The notes below the pieces were generated by a model that was not told the origin of the DNA, did no database searches, and worked only from the letters and a program-made list of their open reading frames with translations. Made by a program: the position numbers and the translations under genes. Below are positions 29,945 through 36,685 of a stretch of DNA of 36,685 nt, in pieces (position 1 is the stretch's first letter; each line of letters starts with the position of its first letter). Source of the DNA: a virus; the IMG/VR virus record IMGVR_UViG_3300025402_000031, positions 1-36,685 of that record; one strand, given 5' to 3'.

Positions 29945-30520
29945 TTAGACATTGATGGTTAGGCCCTGACTACGCAGACTAGAGGTTAGATTTTGCAGTC
30001 CTCGATTGGCGGACTCAGCTACACCTTGCACGTTTGTTATTGCAGCTCCAATGCTGCCCATGTCTTTTGCAAAATGCGCAATCACCGCAGCCTGTACCAT
30101 TGCGGGGAAGTTTTCCACAATTGTAGCTTTTACGTCTTCATAGAGTTTATTTAGCTGCTCGTCCTCGGTAACCAACTTAACTACCAATTCTTTGTAATGC
30201 AAAATGGCAGTGGTAACAATTTCTTTTACCATCTTCTCAGAAGAGCTTTCGTACTTGCTCATCATTTCACGAAACTCGTAGGATGCACGAGCTTTAGCGT
30301 CTGTGTCCAATTTATCGTAATTGCGGTTACTGTGACTAGCAATAATACGTTCAACGCATTTTTTAGCGTACATCTCGCGCTCAAAGCTAGTAGGAGTTTG
30401 CAACACCTCAAGCATACACTGCGAGGCTAAACTCTTTTTGTCTTCGTAAGACAGCGTCTTAAACACGTCTTCAATAGTTGCACCAAAATTTGCTTGGTCA
30501 ATGTTAAGTTTAATTTCCAT
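29945..30520 (-). CDS. Unrecognised helical protein
   Basis: A 191-residue protein. The N-terminal ~70 residues are Lys/Asp-mixed helices, and the middle (VTEDEQLNKLYEDVKATIVE) and C-terminal parts are also helical. No cysteine motif or catalytic residues are recognised. The ATG at 30520 has GGAG seven bases upstream, which decides it over a TTG inside that site. It is coupled to the next gene through TAAAATG. Function unknown. Confidence 0.87.
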   Translation of the reverse strand: MEIKLNIDQANFGATIEDVFKTLSYEDKKSLASQCMLEVLQTPTSFEREMYAKKCVERIIASHSNRNYDKLDTDAKARASYEFREMMSKYESSSEKMVKEIVTTAILHYKELVVKLVTEDEQLNKLYEDVKATIVENFPAMVQAAVIAHFAKDMGSIGAAITNVQGVAESANRGLQNLTSSLRSQGLTINV

Positions 30521-30535
30521 AAGAATCTCCAAAAG

Positions 30536-30970
30536 TTAAATACGAGTCATTCTAATCAAAACAAGATGCGTCAATTTTGCCGCCTCGGTATAGGCGTTAG
30601 TCATGAATTCTCTCTCAGTTAAAGAGTAAACTGTACTTTCTAAAAAGAATTTTTCTAAATCCTCTATGGCAACCACAGGACCATTAGGTGCTATGAAGGC
30701 GTGTCCGGGTTGCCATGATACTAAAGCCTGCGCTGTTTTTTCGTTAGGTACTGTTTTGCTAGAAACTCTTTTTGCCAACGGCAATTCGGTATTTCCTCCC
30801 TCTACAGGTTTAACCAACATTAAAACTTTCTTCTTAACAGGGCCGCCCATTAAACGCTTGCTCTTGTTTGTCCAACATTTGGCGCATACCCATCGAGTAG
30901 AGTTTAGACTAACTCCGCCCTCAGGCACACGATTTTCTTGGCAAGAGCTACAAAATAAAAGTTTATTCAT
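30536..30970 (-). CDS. Zinc-ribbon protein
   Basis: A 144-residue protein with an N-terminal ribbon: FCSSCQENRVP (Cys7, Cys10) and RWVCAKCWTN (about Cys29, Cys32), fitting CxxC...CxxC. A basic linker follows. The C-terminal part has LEKFFLESTVYSLTEREF then AAKLTHLVL, which resembles a segment of the next gene's product. Such small zinc proteins are common early phage genes that bind nucleic acid or host proteins; the actual partner is unknown. No strong ribosome site is seen before the ATG. Confidence 0.85.
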   Translation of the reverse strand: MNKLLFCSSCQENRVPEGGVSLNSTRWVCAKCWTNKSKRLMGGPVKKKVLMLVKPVEGGNTELPLAKRVSSKTVPNEKTAQALVSWQPGHAFIAPNGPVVAIEDLEKFFLESTVYSLTEREFMTNAYTEAAKLTHLVLIRMTRI

Positions 30971-30984
30971 CGTATCAATCTAAT

Positions 30985-31428
30985 TCAGTCAAAGCTTGCG
31001 TTTAGTATCTTGTTTGCGTTTTCGACTTCAACAATCAGAGACTGTTCCATTATTTGATCGTTAAAATCAATTATTTGGTTAATCACTGAGAGTTCGTTCT
31101 CGGTATAACTAAACACGTCTGTCTCTAAAAACCTCTTACCAGCATCTGCATGCGCTATTTGGGCCTCCTCAATTATTTCCTGATGCTGCTCCGTAAAATA
31201 AAGACCTAGCATTATTTCTATGAAGCCTATAAGAGCACAAATATGATCCCAGTCGCTACGTGTGGCTTTACCCCTAGCAAAGGCGTAAACTGCGCTATGG
31301 TTTATTATTGCTATTCGGATTTTTGCGGCCTTACTAATTTGAGACAAACCACCCAAGAGACCTGCCAAAGGATTTGGGCAGACGTATCTAGGGCGGTAGC
31401 TCTTTTTAGGCTTTTTATTTGCAGACAT
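30985..31428 (-). CDS. Small phage protein of the YRPR-type family
   Basis: A 147-residue protein. The N-terminus KPKKSYRPRYVCPNPLAGL resembles a family of unknown function in phages of proteobacteria, which starts with a Lys/Arg-rich YRPR element before a helical part with AFARGKATRSDWDHI. I recall that family from memory rather than by search. The C-terminal half (KRFLETDVFSYTENELSVIN) is shared in part with the zinc-ribbon protein downstream. Function unknown. Confidence 0.83.
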   Translation of the reverse strand: MSANKKPKKSYRPRYVCPNPLAGLLGGLSQISKAAKIRIAIINHSAVYAFARGKATRSDWDHICALIGFIEIMLGLYFTEQHQEIIEEAQIAHADAGKRFLETDVFSYTENELSVINQIIDFNDQIMEQSLIVEVENANKILNASFD

Positions 31429-31431
31429 TGT

Positions 31432-31863
31432 CTAGCTAATCAGTACTCGCTGTACCTGTTTCCAGGCAAATGGAAATGTCCAGGGACTATCTGGAAACTG
31501 ATTTACCTTTTCTACGTCCGCAAGGGAGGTTACCCAAGCCTGCTCAAGTATGGACTTGTTAGAGCTTCCGCCGTTAGTTGCGTACTGCGTCCAACGAAAA
31601 GCCATAGTTCGATAAATGCAGCTCTCATAAATTGTTGTCTGCGTCTTTTCTGCTGCCCCACTTACCGGGGATAGCTCTCTAGAAAAGCGCATGTTAAACG
31701 GAACTTTAAAATCCTTGTTTGAGTCATAAAGTTTTTTTGCAACCTCTATGCACAAATTTCGGTTAGGCGTTGGCAGGCCATCTACGTATGGGCGTATACC
31801 GGAGCTAGCCGCAGACATAAGAAGTTGAATTGCTTGTTCGAGTACAGGGTCAGGAGTATCCAT
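31432..31863 (-). CDS. Unrecognised protein
   Basis: A 143-residue protein with mixed helix and aromatic segments (RTMAFRWTQYATNGGSS, PWTFPFAWKQVQRVLIS). It contains two cysteines (about residues 43 and 87) without a clear metal-site pattern. It starts at an ATG with a poor ribosome site after a 38-base AT-rich gap. No function can be assigned. It is one of a run of small unknown genes with similar spacing. Confidence 0.8.
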   Translation of the reverse strand: MDTPDPVLEQAIQLLMSAASSGIRPYVDGLPTPNRNLCIEVAKKLYDSNKDFKVPFNMRFSRELSPVSGAAEKTQTTIYESCIYRTMAFRWTQYATNGGSSNKSILEQAWVTSLADVEKVNQFPDSPWTFPFAWKQVQRVLIS

Positions 31864-31901
31864 AAATTTGCAAATTAAAAATTAGAAGATTAAAGATGTA
31901 T

Positions 31902-32135
31902 TTAAGCAGGCTTACGATAAGATTGTTTGTCGCCCCGCAAACCAACGCGATAGTGACTGTTGCCCATAGCAAGGGGCTTGTTTGGAACTTGCTCGACGGT
32001 AAGAATTAAACCGTAGTATTCCATTTGTTTTAAAAGAGAACGAATTTGCTCTTCAAGAGAACAAATTGTCAGTTCAGTACAGCCAAGCTCAGGAGGTATA
32101 TCGAACTCAATTTTCTCAGCGTTAGGGTCTAACAT
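31902..32135 (-). CDS. Unrecognised small protein
   Basis: A 77-residue protein beginning MLDPNAEKIEFDIPPELGCT, with a helix (SLEEQIRSLLKQMEYYG) and a beta-like end ending in SYRKPA. No motif recognised. Its ATG directly follows the upstream exonuclease stop (TAAATG), with GGGG upstream, so translation is probably coupled. Function unknown. Confidence 0.82.
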   Translation of the reverse strand: MLDPNAEKIEFDIPPELGCTELTICSLEEQIRSLLKQMEYYGLILTVEQVPNKPLAMGNSHYRVGLRGDKQSYRKPA

Positions 32136-32804
32136 TTAAATCCCCAATCCTAAAATGTGAAGGTTCCAAAGGCAATCGCCTAAGGCTGTGTGAATTACGT
32201 TGGGCAATTTTTCCAATTTTGAAAAATCTGCCATGCCTTTACCTAAGGAGTTTTGGTAAACTTTACGTACCGTTGCAATGTCGAATTCCTCGTTGTACTT
32301 CCAAGGATTATTTAATCCTACAGTCTTGAATAGATTGCGCGTAATTATCAAGTCGAATTGTGGGTGATTGGCGTAGATCTCTTTTACGGAAAATTGTTCT
32401 AATGCTGCCTTCAGTTTGCTATGCAGTTCTTTAACAGAGATAGAAACTTTTTGTCTTTCGGTGTAGGTTTCTATAAAGTTTGCATCTAATTTTTTATGAA
32501 AATCAACAGTTTCTTTGTCTAGAGATAAACCCAATACACACTGCTCACCTATGTGAGGAAACCATTGGTAGGTTTGAAAGATTAAGGGCAGTGCATAATC
32601 TTCCTGCTTATCTTGAATTAAGCTCTCAAGTTTAGTAACTCCAAACGACTGCCAGTTTGGGTGGTCTGGTCTTGTGACTGGAACTACGTTAGTAATTATA
32701 AGACCAAATTCGTAAACAACGGCATTTGTTTCTAGAGAAAATGTCTCTAGGTCAATTACCGCTACATTATGCAGCAGGCGTTTAAATGGTAGAGTATCAA
32801 TCAT
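32136..32804 (-). CDS. DEDDh 3'-5' exonuclease, DexA-like
   Basis: A 222-residue protein with the four exonuclease motifs: VAVIDLETFS (Asp18, Glu20), IYANHPQFDLII (Asp151) and VIHTALGDCLWNLHIL (His205, Asp210), the DEDDh layout. This matches T4 DexA-like and RNase-T-like enzymes that remove single-stranded DNA or RNA ends. DexA is dispensable in T4 and may degrade host DNA or trim ends; the substrate here is not determined. The ribosome site AGGAAATCAA precedes the ATG. It lies between a WYL_2-like gene and a small unknown gene. Confidence 0.93.
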   Translation of the reverse strand: MIDTLPFKRLLHNVAVIDLETFSLETNAVVYEFGLIITNVVPVTRPDHPNWQSFGVTKLESLIQDKQEDYALPLIFQTYQWFPHIGEQCVLGLSLDKETVDFHKKLDANFIETYTERQKVSISVKELHSKLKAALEQFSVKEIYANHPQFDLIITRNLFKTVGLNNPWKYNEEFDIATVRKVYQNSLGKGMADFSKLEKLPNVIHTALGDCLWNLHILGLGI

Positions 32805-32885
32805 TTGATTTCCTAACGAAAAAGTAAAAATGAAATAAGCGGCGACAAAAAGATTAACAAGAACAAGACAAAGAAAAGCAGAAAG

Positions 32886-33182
32886 CTAGGTATATGAAAG
32901 TGTCTTAACTGTCTCAAGTTTAAAGCTCCTAAAACCTTCAGCCTCAATATCCCAAACTGCAAAATGCTCTTTATCTTTTTCACGAGAAGCGTCTTCTTTT
33001 TTCGGTTGAGGTGGGGGCATAAATGTTGGATGCTGCGAGCACCACATTACACGCATTGTACCGTCAAGCTTTAGAAAACGAACTCGACAAAGTTCTTGCT
33101 TTAAAGCCTGCCTAACTGCCTTACGTGCAGCCTTGGGATTTTCCAAAAACATGTCTTTTACGTTTAGTTTAACTTTTTTCAT
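32886..33182 (-). CDS. WYL_2-like SH3/Sm-barrel protein
   Basis: A 98-residue protein. The end reads CRVRFLKLDGTMRVMWCSQH, then a disordered PPPQPKKEDASREKD stretch, then AVWDIEAEGFRSFKLETVKT. This fits the WYL_2 (Sm-like SH3 barrel, DUF2693) pattern, V.F.K.DG..R.M.C ending V.D...GG.R.F..D.I. Such domains in T4-like and other phages probably bind nucleic acids. The ATG at 33182 follows the upstream stop (TGATATG), and I prefer it to a start at 33230 that would overlap the HAD gene. Role unknown. Confidence 0.87.
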   Translation of the reverse strand: MKKVKLNVKDMFLENPKAARKAVRQALKQELCRVRFLKLDGTMRVMWCSQHPTFMPPPQPKKEDASREKDKEHFAVWDIEAEGFRSFKLETVKTLSYT

Positions 33183-33183
33183 A

Positions 33184-33738
33184 TCAAAGAAAGATAGCGT
33201 GGTTAACAACTGGGTGATTTTCATCAGCAAGCATATCGCCTGCCTTGTAAAAGGCGTCTAAAGTAAAGCCGTCACCAGGTGAAACGTGAACTAGAAACTC
33301 TGTGTCAAGTTTCCGGTCGTCAATGACCACGTATTTCTCAACATTATGTTTAGCCACAAATGTGAGAATCTCTTCTTCGCGTGTATTGTTGTTGCCAGTT
33401 ATAAACGGAGAGAGCAGGTTGAAGGCGATAGAACCTTCGCCATTTTCTTCTTTTGCCCACAGAGGAGCAGCCAGCAAAAGCCCCTCACGCAGATATGGGT
33501 CTCGGCGCAAAGTTGAAATCACAACAATTAGGCAATTGTAATCTTTAGCCAGCTGATAAACAAGAGCCATAGCTGAAAAGTCTATAAAAATTTCCCAACC
33601 TGGAACCCGAGCACCGCGGTAATGAAAAGCGGGAGTGTGTGCGTACAAAATAGAGCGGTGAGTAACTACAACACCCTCAATGTCCAAGAAGATTGCCCTT
33701 GGGATTGAGACTGGTGTAGGTGTAGAGGCTGATGACAT
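33184..33738 (-). CDS. HAD-fold protein with DxE motif I
   Basis: A 184-residue protein with HAD-fold motifs: motif I AIFLDIEGVVVT (Asp19, Glu21 where Asp is usual), motif II CLIVVISTLRRD (Ser75), and motif IV KYVVIDDRKLD (Asp140, Asp141). HAD-like proteins of the Swiss Army Knife RNA-repair type share the VIDDR element. Asp-to-Glu at the general acid position could alter or lower phosphatase activity. The rest is alpha/beta. The ribosome site AGGATTCTAA precedes the ATG. Substrate unknown; RNA-end or nucleotide phosphate removal is possible. Confidence 0.9.
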   Translation of the reverse strand: MSSASTPTPVSIPRAIFLDIEGVVVTHRSILYAHTPAFHYRGARVPGWEIFIDFSAMALVYQLAKDYNCLIVVISTLRRDPYLREGLLLAAPLWAKEENGEGSIAFNLLSPFITGNNNTREEEILTFVAKHNVEKYVVIDDRKLDTEFLVHVSPGDGFTLDAFYKAGDMLADENHPVVNHAIFL

Positions 33739-33800
33739 TTAGAATCCTAAAATAAGAGAGGGGAGAAAGGAAAGGAAAAGCTAAAACTGACTACTTGTGT

Positions 33801-34796
33801 TTACAGCTCTTCCTCGCTGTGCGTACTATATTGTTTTGCCAGGCAACGACTGATACGAGAATGCCCAACCTCAATAAGCATTCGGTATTCAATATGAGTC
33901 TGAGTATCATGACATTTTTCCGAAACTTCGAGAAATTCGTCTACTGTACCCACAAAACAACCACGAGTTACTCTGAGTGTTCCGTCTTTGGTATTGTACA
34001 TCGTCAAGGTACCATTCTCAGAACCGACATTTTGCGCGTAGAACACCATTCCGTCCTCTGAAACAAGCGCATCATGCAGGAGTTTGCAGCCGCCTGATAA
34101 TTCCGCGTTTGAAACAACTGCATCTTTTCCCACAAATGCCTCGCCCCTAATACGTGAGCACCCAAATACACGCGCATTAAGAATGCGAGCACTATCCGAA
34201 ATATTTGCCCTTCCGTAGATTTGGGAATTCCCGTCTATTGTTGCATTGCCCATAATAAAAACATCGTCGTAAATTACAGAACTGCCATAAACTTTTGCAT
34301 AACCACAAACAAGGGCGTCGCCATAAACTTTTGCCGACTGACAAATTTGCGCGTCGCCATAAACTTTTGCATTACCGTAGACTTTACACTTGTCAGTAAC
34401 AGTTGCTCCGCCGGAAATTTTAGCGCATCCATAAATGAAACACTTACCTTCAGCAAGGGCTCTATCAAAGACGTGAGCATTGCCGTAAATGTGAGCCGCT
34501 CCGGAAATGACTGCTTTTTCATTTACGTAGGCTGCCCCATAAACCCGAGCCTGCTCTTTAATCTGCGCCTCGTCCGAAACTCTGGCATTATGAAATACCA
34601 GAGCTTCTGCGTGAACCCAGCAGGTGCTCTGTTGTGAGAGGTTATTCTCAGTCTCGATATAACCACCTAGTGTGCCTTTGCGCAGCAGCTGATCATTTTC
34701 TAGGGAAATATCTTTTAGAAGCCTAATCCGTTTCAAGACACGGTTGGAGTAAAGACGAATGTCACCTTCAACAAATTCATATTTCTTAGTAGCCAT
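33801..34796 (-). CDS. Hexapeptide-repeat beta-helix protein
   Basis: A 331-residue protein whose middle (~residues 65-250) is built of left-handed beta-helix hexapeptide repeats such as ARVYGAAYVNEKAVISG, NAKVYGDA, SAKVYGDA and YAKVYGSS. The N-terminus has KKYEFVEGDIRLY and GTLGGYIETENNLSQ. The C-terminal part (RVTRGCFVGTVDEFLEV, then IEYRMLIEV) resembles a tail domain seen on related YdcK-like phage proteins. The fold is shared by acyl- or nucleotidyl-transferases, but no substrate-binding residues can be named. It may bind or shape a ligand rather than catalyse. The ATG at 34796 has AGGATTTAAA upstream. A DNA repeat lies at 34285-34370. Confidence 0.9.
   Translation of the reverse strand: MATKKYEFVEGDIRLYSNRVLKRIRLLKDISLENDQLLRKGTLGGYIETENNLSQQSTCWVHAEALVFHNARVSDEAQIKEQARVYGAAYVNEKAVISGAAHIYGNAHVFDRALAEGKCFIYGCAKISGGATVTDKCKVYGNAKVYGDAQICQSAKVYGDALVCGYAKVYGSSVIYDDVFIMGNATIDGNSQIYGRANISDSARILNARVFGCSRIRGEAFVGKDAVVSNAELSGGCKLLHDALVSEDGMVFYAQNVGSENGTLTMYNTKDGTLRVTRGCFVGTVDEFLEVSEKCHDTQTHIEYRMLIEVGHSRISRCLAKQYSTHSEEEL
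34285..34370 (-). repeat. Direct repeats of 14-20 bases at 36-base spacing
   Basis: The word ccataaacttttgc occurs at 34285-34298, 34321-34334 and 34357-34370, exactly 36 bases apart. The last two copies are identical over 20 bases (34315-34334 and 34351-34370). They encode successive AKVYG units twelve residues apart. Near-identity at the DNA level suggests recent local duplication within the beta-helix gene. Confidence 0.85.
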
Positions 34797-34809
34797 TTTA
34801 AATCCTAAA

Positions 34810-35037
34810 TTAAAAGTTGCGCACAAAAAAGAAGGGAAGCTCTTCGGTTGGAGAAAACATGCCTTTCAAAATGAAGATGTACTCTGCATCCATCTTTTTA
34901 ACCATAGACCACTCTCCCGTGTCTTTGGTAGTTACGTAGAACGGTTGTTTGCTTACAATAATAGTAATGTTGTTATCTTCACTAACAACGATTCTAAAAT
35001 CGTTTATTTTTCCGATCTGCTCTAAATTTTTTAACAC
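34810..35037 (-). CDS. Unrecognised small protein, GTG start
   Basis: A 75-residue protein with mostly beta-type segments (INDFRIVVSEDNNITIIV, ELPFFFVRNF). The start is GTG at 35037, with GGAG about six bases upstream, directly after the stop of the gene upstream. No cysteine or catalytic motif recognised. It ends 13 bases before the hexapeptide-repeat gene starts. Function unknown. Confidence 0.83.
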   Translation of the reverse strand: MLKNLEQIGKINDFRIVVSEDNNITIIVSKQPFYVTTKDTGEWSMVKKMDAEYIFILKGMFSPTEELPFFFVRNF

Positions 35038-36006
35038 TTAAATCTCCAAGGAACGGACAACAAAATTTGCTACCAACCGATGACGTGCCAAGAGGCCTTT
35101 TAAAACGCCTTCAGTGTGCTCCAACTCTAGCAAGTACTCTGTCAAGGACTGTAAAAGAGTTGCGCGTAATTCTCGAACTTGGTCAGAAGACAAGTTTTTG
35201 TCTCTGGGCAAACTTGAAAGCTTTTTTATGTAGTCGCCTACCACTTCTCGGCGTGCCTCGTTAACGGCAGGCACATCTTTAATTAAGAACGCCTCTTCCT
35301 GCTTATACAGGTTAAAAACGTCTCGGGCTTCTTGGGCTAGAGAAGAGGTAGGCTCTGAATCAACGTAGAAGAAAGTATGCAAGCTAGGGCCGTCACCGTA
35401 TTTAGCAATAAGTTCATTAGACACGTATGCATCATCAGACAGATACCAGTCGTAGATTGTGCGGTTGTGAACCGTTGTACGCAAAAACTTTACATTATAG
35501 GGAAGTATAATCTCAGACGACCAGTAGGGTTTTATTGCACCTATTTCTACATTTGTGTTTTCACCTTCGTCTGAAACCGATTTGGTAGGTTTATTAGACT
35601 TGTCAGACTTGTCAGTCTCATCAGAATCTACCGATTTGTCTGGATTCAGATTCTTACCTACGTAAATACCACCAACTTCCCATATAGCATATTTGGCTTT
35701 TGCTGCTGTAGCGTTGTCATCGGTAGAGTGCATAATGTCCTCTAAACAATCCAGCAGGATATGCTGGCGTTTACGCCAGCCCTTAACCTCGTCACTTTCT
35801 ACGTATTCTTTTATGAAAAGCTCACGCAAGCCTTCCTTAAGAGCGATCTTAGAACTCAAAAGCGACTCCAAAGTGTCGGAGGCTGCTTCTTTATAAGCTA
35901 AAGTAGCCACTGCTGTTGCCAAGTTTATGCCGTTGCCTTTAAAGTCCCTAAGAGCAACGTGTATCCAATTGTTGATTTTTTCAGAAAGTTCAACCGCATT
36001 TTTCAT
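35038..36006 (-). CDS. Unrecognised protein with acidic linker
   Basis: A 322-residue protein. Residues ~1-120 are helical, followed by a Lys/Asp/Ser-rich linker at ~124-150 (KSVDSDETDKSDKSNKPTKS). The second half has a compact alpha/beta region (NRTIYDWYLSDDAYVSNELI) and a helical C-terminus (LLQSLTEYLLELEHTEGVLK). No known motif. The ribosome site AAAGGCTAAAA precedes the ATG. Function cannot be inferred; two domains joined by a flexible linker are the most that can be said. Confidence 0.87.
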   Translation of the reverse strand: MKNAVELSEKINNWIHVALRDFKGNGINLATAVATLAYKEAASDTLESLLSSKIALKEGLRELFIKEYVESDEVKGWRKRQHILLDCLEDIMHSTDDNATAAKAKYAIWEVGGIYVGKNLNPDKSVDSDETDKSDKSNKPTKSVSDEGENTNVEIGAIKPYWSSEIILPYNVKFLRTTVHNRTIYDWYLSDDAYVSNELIAKYGDGPSLHTFFYVDSEPTSSLAQEARDVFNLYKQEEAFLIKDVPAVNEARREVVGDYIKKLSSLPRDKNLSSDQVRELRATLLQSLTEYLLELEHTEGVLKGLLARHRLVANFVVRSLEI

Positions 36007-36069
36007 TTTTAGCCTTTCGATAGTTAATCAAGGATAGGTGGGTTTTTAAGCCACCTGTAAAATTTTAAG

Positions 36070-36327
36070 TTAACCTACAACTGGGAGTTTTTGTTCCTCC
36101 ATCCGCAAGTCCACACTTGCCATGAAAGCGTCGGTTTCCTCTTTTGTGGGGAAACGCAGTCCGGTATTGGGGTCAAGCAACCCGTAAAGGTCTGGGTCTG
36201 CGGTAAATTTTCTGTCCAACACAGACATGAACTTTGCAAACTCTACTATGGTGATTAGTCCATTGAGAAATTGCTCCATGCAGTCTGTAGCTTCTTTGTT
36301 TACAGCGTCAAGTTGATCTTGTGTCAT
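36070..36327 (-). CDS. Unrecognised small acidic protein
   Basis: An 85-residue acidic helical protein starting MTQDQLDAVNKEATDCMEQF, with DPNTGLRFPTKEETDAFMAS in its second half. No recognised motif. The ATG at 36327 has GGAG about seven bases upstream, which decides it over a TTG in that site. Its start overlaps the stop of the 56-residue gene upstream by one base (TGATG). A short stem-loop (36036-36041 with 36051-36056) lies downstream without a T run. Confidence 0.83.
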   Translation of the reverse strand: MTQDQLDAVNKEATDCMEQFLNGLITIVEFAKFMSVLDRKFTADPDLYGLLDPNTGLRFPTKEETDAFMASVDLRMEEQKLPVVG

Positions 36328-36497
36328 CAAGTACTCCAAGGTTTAGTGGTAGACCAAATAAAAGATTCAAACAGGTAATGGTGTGCAATATGCACATCGA
36401 AATCACTTACAACCGCCTTGCTAAACCTCTTTTCGGCAAGTTTTAGATACAAAGCGGCACAGGATTCGCACCAAGCTTTACTTCCTACTACAACCAT
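36327..36497 (-). CDS. Very small protein with CxxC motif
   Basis: A 56-codon gene: ATG at 36497 preceded by TTTAGGAATTAAG, stop TGA at 36327-36329. It begins MVVVGSKAWCESCAALYLKL and contains HIAHHYLF later. WCESC resembles a thioredoxin-type WCxxC site or half of a zinc site, but the protein is too short for a full thioredoxin. It fills the gap between the two flanking genes with coupled start and stop, which supports it being real. Confidence 0.75.
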   Translation of the reverse strand: MVVVGSKAWCESCAALYLKLAEKRFSKAVVSDFDVHIAHHYLFESFIWSTTKPWST

Positions 36498-36498
36498 C

Positions 36499-36663
36499 TT
36501 AATTCCTAAATAATGAACGTAGGTAAATTTTAGGCTGCCAAGAAATGCTAACGTAGGTAGCGCAATCGTTGCCTACGCGAGCCGACTCAATGTGAACGCC
36601 GGTAAAGGCAGGAAATAACATAAAGAAACGGTATTTGAGGGTGCCTGTTTTTGCAATAAGCAT
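36499..36663 (-). CDS. Unrecognised small protein
   Basis: A 54-residue protein starting MLIAKTGTLKYRFFMLFPAF, with a hydrophobic N-terminal segment and a short beta-like middle. The ATG at 36663 follows GGAG (TTGGAGCATAAAATG) and the probable stop of an upstream gene running off the window. The 22 bases beyond it could be the end of that gene (…ASIGA stop), too short to list. Function unknown. Confidence 0.75.
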   Translation of the reverse strand: MLIAKTGTLKYRFFMLFPAFTGVHIESARVGNDCATYVSISWQPKIYLRSLFRN

Positions 36664-36685
36664 TTTATGCTCCAATGCTTGCAAC

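Noticed and set aside
36036-36056. Short stem-loop (6-base arms) in the gap after 36070
   Set aside because: The stem is short and no T run follows on the transcribed strand; too weak to call a terminator.
36664-36685. End of an upstream gene (…ASIGA stop) at the right edge
   Set aside because: Only seven codons are visible. The reading fits the TAAAATG junction pattern but cannot be supported as a feature.
1-36685. CRISPR arrays, insertion sequences, attachment sites and an origin
   Set aside because: No regularly spaced direct repeats other than the coding repeats described, no transposase or integrase, and no iteron-like clusters were seen by eye.

Overview
The window is a stretch of a large, contractile-tailed bacteriophage genome (Caudoviricetes, myovirus type). 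Support comes from a large terminase and portal pair, a baseplate cassette (gp53-like, hub, OB-fold spike, PAAR tip, gp25-like, baseplate J/gp6-like), a tail-collar fibre, and T4-type replication proteins (RecA/UvsX-like recombinase, gp32-like single-stranded DNA-binding protein, DexA-like exonuclease). No integrase, repressor, insertion sequence, tRNA gene or CRISPR array was seen. The spike, PAAR tip and two-domain muralytic tail protein fit a Gram-negative host, but the host cannot be named from the sequence. Every gene I support is on the minus strand, so transcription runs from the right edge to the left edge. Genes are packed tightly, often with 1-30 base overlaps, and no stretch longer than about 120 bases lacks a gene.

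Layout in the direction of transcription. (1) 36685 to about 27969: small early or accessory genes, mostly unrecognised. The recognisable ones are a hexapeptide-repeat beta-helix protein, a HAD-fold protein with a DxE motif, a WYL_2-like SH3/Sm-barrel protein, a DexA-like DEDDh exonuclease and a zinc-ribbon protein. The block ends in a strong intrinsic terminator at 27919-27953. (2) 27900 to 25526: a zincin metalloprotease, a SWIM zinc-finger protein and a protein with a segment resembling sigma-70 region 2, a candidate regulatory set. (3) 25524 to 22464: a single-stranded DNA-binding protein with a very long acidic tail, a terminator, then a RecA-like recombinase with a large insertion. (4) 22483 to 15034: possible small terminase, large terminase with a cysteine-pair insert, RuvC-like resolvase, a zinc-knuckle protein, a lysine-rich protein, an MmcB-like nuclease and the portal. 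(5) 14999 to the left edge: a Cys/His/Asp protein, a possible neck protein, a tail-tube-fold protein, a gp26-like protein overlapping a short ORF (possible frameshift), a tape-measure candidate, an SLT-M23 muralytic protein, and then the baseplate, spike and fibres.

Inferred logic: the gp32-like protein, RecA and RuvC-like resolvase would produce and resolve branched replicating DNA. That DNA is then cut and packaged by the terminase through the portal, and the tail and baseplate module would carry it through the cell wall. Major capsid, prohead protease, scaffold and tail sheath genes were not recognised between portal and fibres, so they probably lie outside the window. The items most worth following up are the sigma-like protein, the giant acidic single-strand-binding tail, the possible +1 or -2 frameshift just before the tape-measure candidate, two long perfect palindromes inside genes, and two intergenic RNA structures.
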